Source: a virus. From it: DNA of 56,550 nt. This document shows positions 6,837 to 14,225 of this stretch, in pieces. The stretch covers positions 1 to 56,550 of the IMG/VR virus record IMGVR_UViG_3300036804_000025; one strand, given 5' to 3'. A program made the position numbers and the translations under genes. Under the pieces are notes generated by a model that ran no database searches, had not been told where the DNA came from, and saw nothing but the letters and a program-made list of their open reading frames with translations. Position 1 is the stretch's first letter, and every line of letters begins with the position of its first letter.

Positions 6837-7292
6837 ATGGCCAAGCTCCCCAGCGCTTACGAGCTGCGAGACATGCACATGTTGCTGAACATGACCTACG
6901 AAGACATCGCCCGCCAGTACGGGGCGTCGAAGCAGGCCGTTCAGATCAAGCTTGCAACCATCGGGTACGCGCCCCAGGGCCGCGACCGGTACAAGCTGAT
7001 CCCGTGGGAACTCAGCTCTGAGCACACCAAGCAGCGTCGGGCACAGCTCCTCCGTGCCCACATGCGGGACGTGGACGGCCAGGAGGCCACAGGCAAGCTC
7101 GGGAGCGAGCTTCCCGGCTTCCGGCGCAGGCTCCGTACCAAGGTTCTGGACTACTCCCCTGAAGACGGTCTGATCTTCGTTGACCGAACACCCAAGGATG
7201 GGGACCTGATCATAAGGTGGCCGGAGGACTTGGAGCTTCCCGCAGAGGGGCTGATCCACCTGTTCAAGCTTCCTTTGGAGATGCAGGAGTGA
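6837..7292 (+). CDS. Immunity repressor, L5/Bxb1-like
   Basis: This 151-aa protein starts at ATG 6837 after TAGGAGA. A helix-turn-helix lies at residues about 12-35: MTYEDIARQYGASKQAVQIK. It matches in order and spacing the helix of the mycobacteriophage L5 gp71 and Bxb1 repressors (TEIAELYGVTRQAVSWHK, from memory). The C-terminal part also resembles them: VLDYSPEDG, then DGDLIIRWP and LPAEGL against the L5 VLEFDP, DDDLLIR and LTAEGEL. Those repressors bind as monomers to asymmetric 13-bp sites beginning with the same CTTGAC found in this genome's repeated element. I infer that this protein maintains lysogeny by binding the roughly 21 sites listed here, including its own promoter. Confidence 0.82.
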   Translation: MAKLPSAYELRDMHMLLNMTYEDIARQYGASKQAVQIKLATIGYAPQGRDRYKLIPWELSSEHTKQRRAQLLRAHMRDVDGQEATGKLGSELPGFRRRLRTKVLDYSPEDGLIFVDRTPKDGDLIIRWPEDLELPAEGLIHLFKLPLEMQE

Positions 7293-7386
7293 AGGTGTTA
7301 TAGAGGTCCACTCCAGGGCCAGGGCAGGGACACATGACAGGTTCCTTGCCCTGGTCTCTCATGTCCGTATTCGTTCATACGCTCGA

Positions 7387-7401
7387 CTTGACTCGTGGGG
7401 G
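7387..7401 (+). promoter_or_regulatory. Operator/stoperator copy
   Basis: CTTGACTCGTGGGGG between the repressor and the next operon. The 17-bp position holds TTCCAT, a weak -10, so it could be a weak promoter for the following genes or only a stoperator. Confidence 0.7.
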
Positions 7402-7458
7402 TTGTCATGGTTCCATGGTTGAGGGAAGCATCCAGTGAGAGTGGAAAGGCACCAAATA

Positions 7459-7788
7459 ATGAAGCTTTCTATTGATTCGCGTGTGATTGCCCCGGCTGAG
7501 AAGCTGGCAATGCTCGGTAAGCGCAGTGCCCTTATAGGGGCAGGCATCATGCATCAGAGCCTTTCCGAAGAGACCGGCCGCCACTGGGCTAGCCGGGACC
7601 GCCACGAGCGGGGAGAGTCCATCTCGGCAGTTCTGTCCCCTGACCTCTCCGAGGACGAGCTTTACCAGCTCGGACAGTGGGTGGGAGACGGGTTCGAGAA
7701 GATCCACGACGAGCACCAGGCCGGTACTCAGAACGTGCTTGGCCTTCCCGTCGTTGCCGTTCAGATCTACATCAAGGAGACCGCGTGA
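7459..7788 (+). CDS. Early conserved-type protein of unknown function
   Basis: This 109-aa protein (MKLSIDSRVIAPAEKLAMLG) is not recognised. It is hydrophilic with helical segments (SPDLSEDELYQLGQWVGDGF) and a C-terminal beta-like run VVAVQIYIKE. ATG 7459 follows GGAAAGG at an acceptable distance. Its stop overlaps the GTG start of the Cas4/RecB-like nuclease (GTGA), so the two are translationally coupled and probably work in the same recombination or replication step. Confidence 0.75.
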   Translation: MKLSIDSRVIAPAEKLAMLGKRSALIGAGIMHQSLSEETGRHWASRDRHERGESISAVLSPDLSEDELYQLGQWVGDGFEKIHDEHQAGTQNVLGLPVVAVQIYIKETA

Positions 7789-8564
7789 AGCCCACTTCCG
7801 TCAGTCAGCACACTCAGCTTGTCCAGTGCTCGGAGGCACACCGCCTACAGCGCATTGAGCGGGTACCCCAGCTCCAGGCCGCGTGGTTCCATCACGGGAC
7901 GGCCTTTCACTCCGCCATCGAGGAGTACGAGCGCTCTGGCCGGGCCATGCCCGTTGAAGAGGCCGTGAAGGTCTTTGAGACCGCGTATGACGCCCTGGTT
8001 GAGCAGGGACAGGCCAAGCAGCCGGACTACGGCAAGTGGATGGCAGGGGGCCGTACACGGCCCCAGACGGACATCCGTAGCCGTCGGCTCAAGGGTGCGG
8101 CCATGGTGCACGCCTACTACGAGTGGGCAGAACAGGACGAGTCCTCTATCTGGACTACCCCTGATGGCACTAAGGCCATCGAGCTTGCCTTTGATATCGA
8201 CTTGTACGGTATCCAGGTCAAGGGCTTCATTGACCAAGTGGTCGAAGATCCCTATCTTGGACTAGTAGTCCGAGACCTCAAGACCGGTACTACTCGCACT
8301 GTGATCCAGCTCGCTACCTATAAGGTGGCTATCGAGATGATCTATGGTGTTACAGTCAATTGGGGTGACTGGTGGGTTGGCAAGTACGGCACTGCCACTA
8401 AGCCGGTAGACCTTCGGGAGTTCACCCCTGAGTGGTTGGCGAACCAGTACAAGGCGTCCACGGTCATCCGTGACCAGGGCCTGTGGTTCGCCAACGTCGG
8501 CCCCCACTGCTTCGCCTGCACGGTCAAGGGCTCGTGCTTCGCGTACAGCCAAGAACCCTCGTAA
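7785..8564 (+). CDS. Cas4/RecB-like PD-(D/E)XK exonuclease
   Basis: This 259-aa nuclease starts at the coupled GTG 7785 (MKPTSVSQHTQLVQC). Motifs appear in family order: early helix with HHGTAFHSAIEEY, then the core FIDQVVEDPYLGLVVRDLKTG (Asp and the D-x-K pair), then QLATYKVAIEM (the QxxxY helix). One Cys near the N-terminus (VQCSE) plus HCFACTVKGSCFAY near the C-terminus could hold an Fe-S cluster as in Cas4/AddB-type enzymes. In actinophages this gene goes with a DnaB-like helicase, endonuclease VII and primase, as here, suggesting DNA end processing in replication or recombination. Confidence 0.85.
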   Translation: MKPTSVSQHTQLVQCSEAHRLQRIERVPQLQAAWFHHGTAFHSAIEEYERSGRAMPVEEAVKVFETAYDALVEQGQAKQPDYGKWMAGGRTRPQTDIRSRRLKGAAMVHAYYEWAEQDESSIWTTPDGTKAIELAFDIDLYGIQVKGFIDQVVEDPYLGLVVRDLKTGTTRTVIQLATYKVAIEMIYGVTVNWGDWWVGKYGTATKPVDLREFTPEWLANQYKASTVIRDQGLWFANVGPHCFACTVKGSCFAYSQEPS

Positions 8565-8584
8565 CCCTTTTTTTTGGCCCCGTA

Positions 8585-8614
8585 CTTGACTCGTGGGGAA
8601 TCCTGAGTCATACT
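8585..8614 (+). promoter_or_regulatory. Early rightward promoter with operator
   Basis: CTTGACTCGTGGGGA with TTGACT as -35 and CATACT exactly 17 bp downstream, 29 bases before the DnaB-like gene. This is one of three near-identical operator-promoters (also 16276 and 18000). Confidence 0.85.
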
Positions 8615-8642
8615 GGAAGAGTAGTAAGGAAGGAACCACAAG

Positions 8643-9458
8643 GTGTACAGCCTTAGTCAGATGAGGCGTGTTCGGGGAGAAGCCGGAGAGCCTATCCCCT
8701 CCCCCTTCCCCGGCCTTGAGAAGATGGAAGCCCAGTTCCGGCGCGGTGAGTTCTCCATCGTCGCTGCTGGTCCTGGTACCGGTAAGTCCATCTTCTCTCT
8801 GACACTCGCTATCGAGTGCAAGCGCCCAGTGCTTTACTTCTCGGCAGACTCCAATGCCGCGACACAGCTAACCCGAGCCGGGTCTATGCTTACCGGCATA
8901 CCTTCTAAGAAGATGAAGGAGAAGGTTCGTAATGATGATCTGGACGACGTAGAGTCGATACTGTCGGAACGATGGTGGCTCCGATTCGACCTTGACGCAC
9001 AGCCCTCTATAGAGGACGTTGAGAACAAGGTCGCTGCCTATCAAGAGGTATACGGCACAGACCCTCACCTCATCATCCTTGACAACATCACCAACATTGA
9101 GTCCGATGCCGGTGATGCCGAGACCTTCACCTTTGGCCTTGAGGCCCTTTGTGACTGGTCCAACAGCATGGCAAAGGCAACCGGCGCACACGTGCTAGCG
9201 TTGCATCACGTAACTGGTGAGTATTCGGATGGTCTTAAGCCAATCCCTCTCTCTGGTATCAAGGGCAAGATCGGTCGAGTACCTAGTATGGTCCTCACCA
9301 TTCACAAGGACGTAGACGACATGGGGTCACAGACTCTCCACGTCTCTCCTGTGAAGAACCGAGAAGGCTTCTCTGATCCTTCTGGTAACACCTTCGTGTC
9401 TTACCGGTTTGACACAGATCGCCTCTCTCTTACAGAGTTGGACGAGTCAGCGTTCTAG
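8643..9458 (+). CDS. DnaB-like / RecA-fold helicase ATPase
   Basis: This 271-aa single-domain RecA-fold ATPase starts at GTG 8643 after a GGAAGG site. Walker A is AAGPGTGKSIFSL at about residue 42; Walker B is LIILDNITNIES at about 144; sensor-like ALHHVTGEYSDGLKPIPLSG follows. It corresponds to the ATPase half of the replicative DnaB/gp4 helicases without an N-terminal primase-binding domain, a form common in actinophages. Beside Cas4-like nuclease, endonuclease VII and primase, it probably unwinds the phage fork. It has its own operator-promoter. Confidence 0.85.
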   Translation: MYSLSQMRRVRGEAGEPIPSPFPGLEKMEAQFRRGEFSIVAAGPGTGKSIFSLTLAIECKRPVLYFSADSNAATQLTRAGSMLTGIPSKKMKEKVRNDDLDDVESILSERWWLRFDLDAQPSIEDVENKVAAYQEVYGTDPHLIILDNITNIESDAGDAETFTFGLEALCDWSNSMAKATGAHVLALHHVTGEYSDGLKPIPLSGIKGKIGRVPSMVLTIHKDVDDMGSQTLHVSPVKNREGFSDPSGNTFVSYRFDTDRLSLTELDESAF

Positions 9459-9477
9459 CCTCTTTTTTGAGACAAAA

Positions 9478-9492
9478 CTTGACTCGTGGGGA
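9478..9492 (+). promoter_or_regulatory. Operator/stoperator overlapping a ribosome site
   Basis: Exact CTTGACTCGTGGGGA whose last bases run directly into AAGGAGGTG, the ribosome site of the endonuclease VII gene at 9506. No room remains for a normal leader from a promoter here, which favours a stoperator role. Confidence 0.75.
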
Positions 9493-9505
9493 AGGAGGTG
9501 ATTAG

Positions 9506-9925
9506 ATGGGAACTAAGGAGATGCGGATATGCACTCGATGCGAGCGCAACCGCAACGTCAAGTTCTTCTCAGGGCCTCGCGGCCGGGTCTGCGTCACCTG
9601 CCAGAAGCGGTCGAGGAGCAAGGCCAGTCACGAAACCAGGGTCACGGCCACGTACGGCCTGGAGCCCGGCGAGTATGACCAGCTCTTCCAGGCCCAGGGC
9701 GGCGCGTGCGCCATCTGTGGGGGGAAGCGCCGACAACGGCTCTCCGTGGACCACGACCACAAGTCCGGCCTCGTACGGGGCCTCCTGTGCCGGATGTGCA
9801 ACGGACGGCTTCTGACAGCAGCTCGGGACAAGCCCGATGTGCTCAGGTCGGCCGCCGACTACCTAGACGAACCCCCAGCTCTCCGGATCTTGGGAGAGCG
9901 GTACCACCAGACAGACGGCAAGTAA
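9506..9925 (+). CDS. Recombination endonuclease VII
   Basis: This 139-aa protein has the T4 endonuclease VII (gp49-like) signature: CAICGGKRRQRLSVDHDH followed by LVRGLLCRMCNGRL, with paired Cys for zinc and the His-Asp catalytic centre. An extra N-terminal pair of Cys knuckles (CTRCERN, CVTCQK) is common in actinophage versions. The enzyme resolves branched DNA before packaging and during recombination. ATG 9506 follows a perfect AAGGAGGTG. Confidence 0.9.
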   Translation: MGTKEMRICTRCERNRNVKFFSGPRGRVCVTCQKRSRSKASHETRVTATYGLEPGEYDQLFQAQGGACAICGGKRRQRLSVDHDHKSGLVRGLLCRMCNGRLLTAARDKPDVLRSAADYLDEPPALRILGERYHQTDGK

Positions 9926-9930
9926 TGCCG

Positions 9931-9950
9931 GTTAGTTCAGTAAGTTCAGT
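9931..9950 (+). repeat. Dispersed GTTAGTTCAGTAAG repeat, copy at 9.9 kb
   Basis: GTTAGTTCAGTAAGTTCAGT, identical to the copy at 36076-36095, lies between endonuclease VII and the next gene. Shorter matches are at 24858, 31249 and, inverted, 5782-5797. Confidence 0.7.
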
Positions 9951-9974
9951 TCCCTCGGAAGGGCTCTCATCATC

Positions 9975-10217
9975 ATGACTGCGTACGCTGGCTTCTCCGC
10001 TGACCTCGGTAACAAGCTCACCGCTGGTCGTCAGATCACTGACCCGCTTGAGAAGGCCGTCGTCCAGCACTCCTACACCGCGAAGCAGGAGCAGGCCCGC
10101 CCCACCCGGCACTACGGCTTCCCCGTCAAGGCCCGCTTCCAGACCGCCGAGGACCGTGCCCGGCTGGCTGAGCTTCGTTCCCGTCGAGCTGTGAAGTCCC
10201 CCTTCGCTCCTTTCTAA
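9975..10217 (+). CDS. Small basic early protein
   Basis: This 80-aa protein (MTAYAGFSADLGNKLTAGRQ) has a very basic C-terminal half (ARFQTAEDRARLAELRSRRA). No family is recognised. It sits between endonuclease VII and primase and begins shortly after a dispersed repeat. A nucleic-acid-binding role is possible from charge only. Confidence 0.65.
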   Translation: MTAYAGFSADLGNKLTAGRQITDPLEKAVVQHSYTAKQEQARPTRHYGFPVKARFQTAEDRARLAELRSRRAVKSPFAPF

Positions 10218-10224
10218 CCAAAAT

Positions 10225-10239
10225 CTTGACTCGTGGGGA
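10225..10239 (+). promoter_or_regulatory. Operator/stoperator before primase
   Basis: Exact CTTGACTCGTGGGGA ending six bases before the primase ATG. GGGGA of the element doubles as the ribosome site, so repressor binding and translation signal overlap. Confidence 0.75.
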
Positions 10240-10245
10240 AACGGC

Positions 10246-10605
10246 ATGAAGCCCAGCATCAAGCTTGTCCTTGAGTCGTACGGGTTCGAGTCCATTCGGG
10301 ACGTGGACAGGTGGCAGAAGGTGAAGTGTGCCTTCCATGGGGAGCGCAATGCCTCTGCCTCTGTCCACACCGGAGAGAACCGGTTCAAGTGCTTTGCCTG
10401 TGACATCTCAGGTGACTCGTTCGACATCATCATGAATCAGGAAGGGATCGACTTCCTTGAAGCTCGGAAGTTCGCGGAACAGCGATATGGGTTCCGCAAT
10501 GAAGAAGTACGCGGCGGCCTTCGTGGGAAGTCCAGCCGAGGAGTACATAGCCAACAAGCGGGGACTGGGAAGCCTAGGCGAACGTTTCAATCTGGGCTTC
10601 GTTGA
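10246..10605 (+). CDS. DNA primase, zinc-binding domain frame
   Basis: The first 85 or so residues are a DnaG-type zinc-binding domain: KCAFHGERNASASVHTGENR then FKCFACDISGDSFDII (CxxH ... CxxC) and DFLEARKFAEQRYGF. After about residue 88 the frame turns Gly/Arg/Ser-rich and looks unrelated; the expected continuation is in the next frame from about 10490. The TOPRIM part is the overlapping 10499-11110 frame. The primase therefore either works as two chains or is joined by frameshifting. Role: RNA primer synthesis for phage replication. Confidence 0.8.
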   Translation: MKPSIKLVLESYGFESIRDVDRWQKVKCAFHGERNASASVHTGENRFKCFACDISGDSFDIIMNQEGIDFLEARKFAEQRYGFRNEEVRGGLRGKSSRGVHSQQAGTGKPRRTFQSGLR

Positions 10606-11110
10606 GGATCCGATCCCAGGGCATGACAGGGCGCGAGGAATGCTGGCAGTGCCTTACCTCCGTCCGGCAGGAACGTCTTACACGGCCACTATCCGCTTCC
10701 GGTGCATCCAGGACCACGACTGTAAGGAAGCGGGTCACGGGAAGTACTACAGCCTTCCTGGTGACCGCCCGAGGCTCTACAACTCAAAGGCTCTGATCGG
10801 GGGAAGTCCTTATGTGGGAATCGCTGAAGGAGAAATGGACGCTCTCTCTGCTGAGGCTTGCGGGATCCCCTGTGTGGGAATCGCCGGAGTCAGCGGATGG
10901 CGAGATCACTTCCTCCCCGGACTCAGTGGATACAACACGGTGTACATCTTCGGAGACAACGACGACGCAGGCCAGGGAGCCGAGTTCGCAGACAAGGTAG
11001 CCGCACAGGTTCCTAACGCAAAGGTCATCCTCATGCCGAGTGGTCATGACCTCAACTCCGCTTACCGGGAATTCGGCCCCGAGGCCGTACGAAACATGAT
11101 TGGGCTCTGA
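10499..11110 (+). CDS. DNA primase, TOPRIM catalytic domain frame
   Basis: This 203-aa protein from ATG 10499 (MKKYAAAFVGSPAEEYIAN). It shows the DnaG core: RFNLGFVEDPIPGHDRARGM and LAVPYL, then VGIAEGEMDALSAEACG (TOPRIM Glu), GVSGWRDHF, and VYIFGDNDDAGQGAEFADKV (TOPRIM DxD). It lacks the zinc-binding domain, encoded in the overlapping upstream frame. No strong ribosome site precedes the ATG, so translation by coupling or frameshift is likely. Split primases of this kind are known in L5-group mycobacteriophages. Confidence 0.8.
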   Translation: MKKYAAAFVGSPAEEYIANKRGLGSLGERFNLGFVEDPIPGHDRARGMLAVPYLRPAGTSYTATIRFRCIQDHDCKEAGHGKYYSLPGDRPRLYNSKALIGGSPYVGIAEGEMDALSAEACGIPCVGIAGVSGWRDHFLPGLSGYNTVYIFGDNDDAGQGAEFADKVAAQVPNAKVILMPSGHDLNSAYREFGPEAVRNMIGL

Positions 11111-11111
11111 G

Positions 11112-11546
11112 ATGTTTGAATTCGACTTCGACTACAACGAGAAGTTCACTGCCGGGGATCACATCAAGGTCACCTCGGGAGTTTACGAGGGCCTGGCAGG
11201 AATGGTTGTAGGTATCTGGCCGGACAGCATCTTCCCGTACGAGGTAGAGCTTGATGACGCCGTGGACATGAAGACCTGGTGCTTCCACGAAACCGAGCTG
11301 GCGCTTGACTACCCCGAGCTGGTCACCGAGGCCGACGACGTGAACCACCCCTCGCACTATGCGGAAGGCTTCTCGAATGGTGCCGAGGTAATCGACATCA
11401 CCGAGAACCTGAATTTCAACCGGGGCAATGCTGTGAAGTATCTCGCCCGTGCCGGTAAGAAGGATCCCTCTAAGGAGATGCAGGATCTCATGAAGGCCCG
11501 GTTCTACATTGAGCGCGAGATTGCCCGCATGGAGGCCGCCAAGTGA
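11112..11546 (+). CDS. DUF3310 protein with KOW-like N-terminus
   Basis: This 144-aa protein starts at ATG 11112, one base after the primase stop. Residues about 10-60 (AGDHIKVTSGVYEGLAGMVV) look like a KOW/SH3-type barrel. The C-terminal 65 residues carry the DUF3310 pattern NHPSHYAEG, EVIDITENLNFNRGNAVKYL and ARAGKKD, widespread in phage replication regions with no settled biochemistry. It is coupled to the next gene by GTGA overlap. Confidence 0.8.
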   Translation: MFEFDFDYNEKFTAGDHIKVTSGVYEGLAGMVVGIWPDSIFPYEVELDDAVDMKTWCFHETELALDYPELVTEADDVNHPSHYAEGFSNGAEVIDITENLNFNRGNAVKYLARAGKKDPSKEMQDLMKARFYIEREIARMEAAK

Positions 11547-11869
11547 GCAGCATGTATTACCACCCGACTGAGAACGGCGTTCACTTCGTCGGAGACGTTG
11601 ATCTCGGGGACTACGACTTCAACATGTTTGCTGTCTTTCAGCGAATGGAGGACAAGGCCCTCTTCTATGGTGAGGACTCCGGTTGTTCATGCAATATCCC
11701 GTTCGAGGATTTCAAGTTCGATGAACTGACTCGCATCACGGATATCGCAGAGTTCCACAAGGTTGCTCGCAAGTGGATTCGTGAGCGCAGTGGTACCGCC
11801 CATGAGCGGGATGCCATGGAACGTCTGATCGTCAAGACTCGTCAGCTCTACCGGAAGGCCGCCAAGTAA
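11543..11869 (+). CDS. Early operon protein, unknown
   Basis: This 108-aa protein starts at GTG 11543, overlapping the preceding stop. Visible features are an acidic N-terminal half with CSC in GEDSGCSCNIPFEDF, and a basic helical C-terminus (WIRERSGTAHERDAMERL). I recognise no function. It shares a stop/start overlap with the next gene, so it is part of a tightly coupled run of small replication-region genes. Confidence 0.75.
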   Translation: MSSMYYHPTENGVHFVGDVDLGDYDFNMFAVFQRMEDKALFYGEDSGCSCNIPFEDFKFDELTRITDIAEFHKVARKWIRERSGTAHERDAMERLIVKTRQLYRKAAK

Positions 11870-12222
11870 TGCCGTTCTTCACCTTTAACCAGAACAACTC
11901 TGGTGGCTCCTTCGCCTACGAAGAGAAGTCTGGTATCTCGCACTTCGTCATTGTTGAGGCCGACAACGCCAAGAAGGCGCTTGCCACTGCCGAGGAAATC
12001 GGCCTCTACTTCGACGGCTACGGGGACTGCCGTTGCTGCGGTGACCGCTGGTCGGACTACGTGGACGACGAAGACGGCACCGAGGAGCCGACCATCTATG
12101 ACCAGCCGGTAAGCGACTACTTCAAGCGGGAGTTCGCATCCAAGTGGATTGATGGCTTTGAAGCCTTCGTCCACTACGAGGATGGGCGTATTGAAGGCCA
12201 CCTGAAGGGGAAGCGCAAGTGA
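11869..12222 (+). CDS. Early operon protein with CRCCGDRW motif
   Basis: This 117-aa protein begins MPFFTFNQNNSGGSF and includes FVIVEADNAKKALATAEEIG and YGDCRCCGDRWSDY. The latter could bind zinc. Proteins of this layout are frequent in actinophage early regions without known function. Its ATG overlaps the previous stop and its stop overlaps the next GTG. Confidence 0.75.
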   Translation: MPFFTFNQNNSGGSFAYEEKSGISHFVIVEADNAKKALATAEEIGLYFDGYGDCRCCGDRWSDYVDDEDGTEEPTIYDQPVSDYFKREFASKWIDGFEAFVHYEDGRIEGHLKGKRK

Positions 12223-12548
12223 CTGACATCCGAGAAGTCAAGCTCCCTAAGTGGGCACAGGCTGAGCTTGCGGACCTTCGCCTTAAGCTCCGTCGTGCAG
12301 AGACTCACATTGAGGAACTGCGGGCCGCAATCCCCAAGTCCAACGTTCGTATTGAGGACTACCGGGACCAGGATCGATACCTTCCTCAGAATGCCCGCGT
12401 CGCCTTCTCCTTGGACGTGGAGCGTGGCTACCGGCGAGAGATCGTCGTGAACATCAGTGACAACGGCTTCCTTGAAGTCCGGGGCTACACGGGCCTTGTG
12501 GTTGTCCCTCACGTCTCTAACGTCGTCAAGATTGGATTTGCCCGATGA
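12219..12548 (+). CDS. Early operon coiled-coil/beta protein
   Basis: This 109-aa protein starts at GTG 12219. The first 40 residues form a probable helix (LADLRLKLRRAETHIEELRA). The rest is beta-rich and ends VVPHVSNVVKIGFAR. Function not recognised. Overlaps on both sides mark it as part of the same polycistronic message. Confidence 0.72.
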   Translation: MTDIREVKLPKWAQAELADLRLKLRRAETHIEELRAAIPKSNVRIEDYRDQDRYLPQNARVAFSLDVERGYRREIVVNISDNGFLEVRGYTGLVVVPHVSNVVKIGFAR

Positions 12549-13285
12549 AGATTCTCACCCTCGATATCGAGACCTCCCCGAATATGGCCTACGTGTGGGG
12601 GATGTTCAAGCAGAACGTTGGTCTTACTCAGCTTATCGAGACTGGCGAAGTGATGTGCTTCGCTGCCAAGTGGTACGGCTCCAAGAACGTCATGTACTAC
12701 AGCACGCACCACGACGGCAAGGAGACCATGCTTGAGCGGGCTCACGAGCTTCTGTCCGATGCTGACGCGGTAGTCCACTACAACGGCAAGCGGTTCGACA
12801 TCCCTCACCTGAACCGGGCATTCCTTGAGGCCGGTATGACTCCTCCGGCTCCGTTCGCTCAGATTGACCTTCTTCAGGTGGCTAAGCGCCAGTTCCGCTT
12901 CACATCCAACAAGCTGGACCACGTGGCACAGCAGCTCGGTATTGGCTCCAAGACCTCTCATACAGGCTTCCAGCTCTGGATTGACTGTATGGCTGGCAAG
13001 GAAGAGGCTTGGGACCTTATGCGGACGTACAACAAGCAGGATGTTGTACTTACGGAAGAGGTCTATGACGAGCTTCTGCCCTGGATCCCCTCTCACCCGA
13101 ACCAGCGTCTCTACCTTGGCGGTGCAGAGGATCTGTGCCCCAACTGTGGCGGCACTGAGCTTAAGAAGCAGGGTAAGGCTTACACCGCCGTATCAGTCTT
13201 CCAGCGCTTTGTTTGCAATGACTGTGGCAAGTGGACTCGTGGGAACAAGCGATTGGACTCGTCCTCTATTACTAGTGTAAAGTAG
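12545..13285 (+). CDS. DnaQ-like 3'-5' exonuclease with zinc ribbon
   Basis: This 246-aa protein has the RNase H-like DEDD exonuclease motifs: LTLDIETSPN (Exo I), AVVHYNGKRFDIPHLNRAF (Exo II) and YNKQDVVLTEEVYDEL (Exo III). The C-terminus adds a zinc ribbon, CPNCGGTELKKQ with CNDCGKW. It may proofread or trim DNA beside polymerase I, whose own exonuclease domain also looks intact. ATG 12545 overlaps the previous stop. Confidence 0.85.
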   Translation: MKILTLDIETSPNMAYVWGMFKQNVGLTQLIETGEVMCFAAKWYGSKNVMYYSTHHDGKETMLERAHELLSDADAVVHYNGKRFDIPHLNRAFLEAGMTPPAPFAQIDLLQVAKRQFRFTSNKLDHVAQQLGIGSKTSHTGFQLWIDCMAGKEEAWDLMRTYNKQDVVLTEEVYDELLPWIPSHPNQRLYLGGAEDLCPNCGGTELKKQGKAYTAVSVFQRFVCNDCGKWTRGNKRLDSSSITSVK

Positions 13286-13318
13286 ATATGTAGGGCCAGT
13301 TAGCTAGGAAGGAAACGC

Positions 13319-13885
13319 ATGAAGGTTATTAACTGGGATGACGTGTCTGATGTTGCTGGTCGGGCCGCTAAGGCTGTAGCGCGTGACTGGCGCATCGTTG
13401 AGGCTGATGACCTCAAGCAGGAGTGCATGACTTGGGCCTACGAGAACAAGGAAGCCCTTGGTGAGAATCCCGAAGTTCTGTACGGGGTCTTCCGTAAGGT
13501 GGCTACTCGGGTTGCCACCAAGGAGCGGGATTACCAGGACATGATGTTGAACGAGTACTGGTACACCCCGGCCGAAGTCCGGAAGGTGCTTAAGAGCATC
13601 CGGGACGGTAGCGCTCAGGACACCATGAAGCTTGAGAACCTGGACACGTGCTCTATCGATGACTCTAAGGTCATTGCCCGAGCCGATGTGGTTAAGGCTT
13701 TCAAGACCCTTCCTTACAACTACAAGATGCTTCTCTTCCGCAAGTTCATCCTTGACGAGAAGCTGTCCGAGGCAGACCGCAAGGCAAGCTATGACGCCGT
13801 GTACCGGCTTACCGTGCTTGTGAACCGTGGCACCGCTAAGACCACTCGTGAGATCAACCAGTCCAAGGGGGCCATGTATGTCTGA
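13319..13885 (+). CDS. Sigma-factor-like protein
   Basis: This 188-aa protein has an N-terminal block ARDWRIVEADDLKQECMTWA resembling sigma region 2, where a DDL-Q segment contacts polymerase. A second helical block follows (VVKAFKTLPYNYKMLLFRKF), placed like region 4, and then an Arg/Lys-rich tail. The match is weak, and it may be a DNA-binding protein only. It has its own ribosome site (GGAAGG) after a 33-base gap and is coupled to the thioredoxin-like gene. If a sigma factor, it would suit middle or late promoters that lack the operator sequence. Confidence 0.55.
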   Translation: MKVINWDDVSDVAGRAAKAVARDWRIVEADDLKQECMTWAYENKEALGENPEVLYGVFRKVATRVATKERDYQDMMLNEYWYTPAEVRKVLKSIRDGSAQDTMKLENLDTCSIDDSKVIARADVVKAFKTLPYNYKMLLFRKFILDEKLSEADRKASYDAVYRLTVLVNRGTAKTTREINQSKGAMYV

Positions 13886-14144
13886 AGTCGTTCTCCTTAA
13901 GAGCCCTACTTGTCAGCCCTGTAAGAAGTTCCTGCCTGTGGTCATGTCGGCTGTGACCGATCTGGAGCTTCCCCTTCGAGTCATCGACGTCACCAAGGTC
14001 CCTGACGCCGTTGAGCGCTACCAGGTGACCGCTGTACCGACTCTCATCCTGGAGAGCGACGGGGAGAACCCCGAGGAGCTGTACCGCCTTGTGGGGCCTA
14101 CCACGAAGGTTGAACTGGTCGATCTTCTGCGAGCATTTTCTTGA
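13878..14144 (+). CDS. Thioredoxin-like redox protein (NrdH/glutaredoxin type)
   Basis: This 88-aa protein with the CxxC active site in LLKSPTCQPCKKFLP and the cis-Pro motif in YQVTAVPTLIL. It immediately precedes the class II ribonucleotide reductase, whose C-terminal cysteines need a dithiol reductant, so it very likely re-reduces that enzyme. ATG 13878 overlaps the sigma-like gene stop by eight bases. Confidence 0.85.
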   Translation: MSEVVLLKSPTCQPCKKFLPVVMSAVTDLELPLRVIDVTKVPDAVERYQVTAVPTLILESDGENPEELYRLVGPTTKVELVDLLRAFS

Positions 14145-14169
14145 CTCGTGGGGAAAACTGACGTAACTT
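14140..14169 (+). promoter_or_regulatory. Ribonucleotide reductase promoter with operator and UUCG hairpin
   Basis: CTTGACTCGTGGGGA overlaps the thioredoxin stop codon; TTGACT and TAACTT are 17 bp apart. A perfect 7-bp GC stem with a TTCG tetraloop follows at 14179-14196, near the transcript start, before the reductase. Confidence 0.75.
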
Positions 14170-14225
14170 AGAGGTTGTGGGGCCCTTCGGGGCCCCTCCC
14201 TCTGCCACTTTGGATAGGAACTGGT

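Noticed and set aside
13231-13246. GGACTCGTGGGAAC inside the DnaQ-like gene
   Set aside because: Matches part of the operator but lacks CTTGA and codes for the conserved zinc-ribbon end; probably chance.
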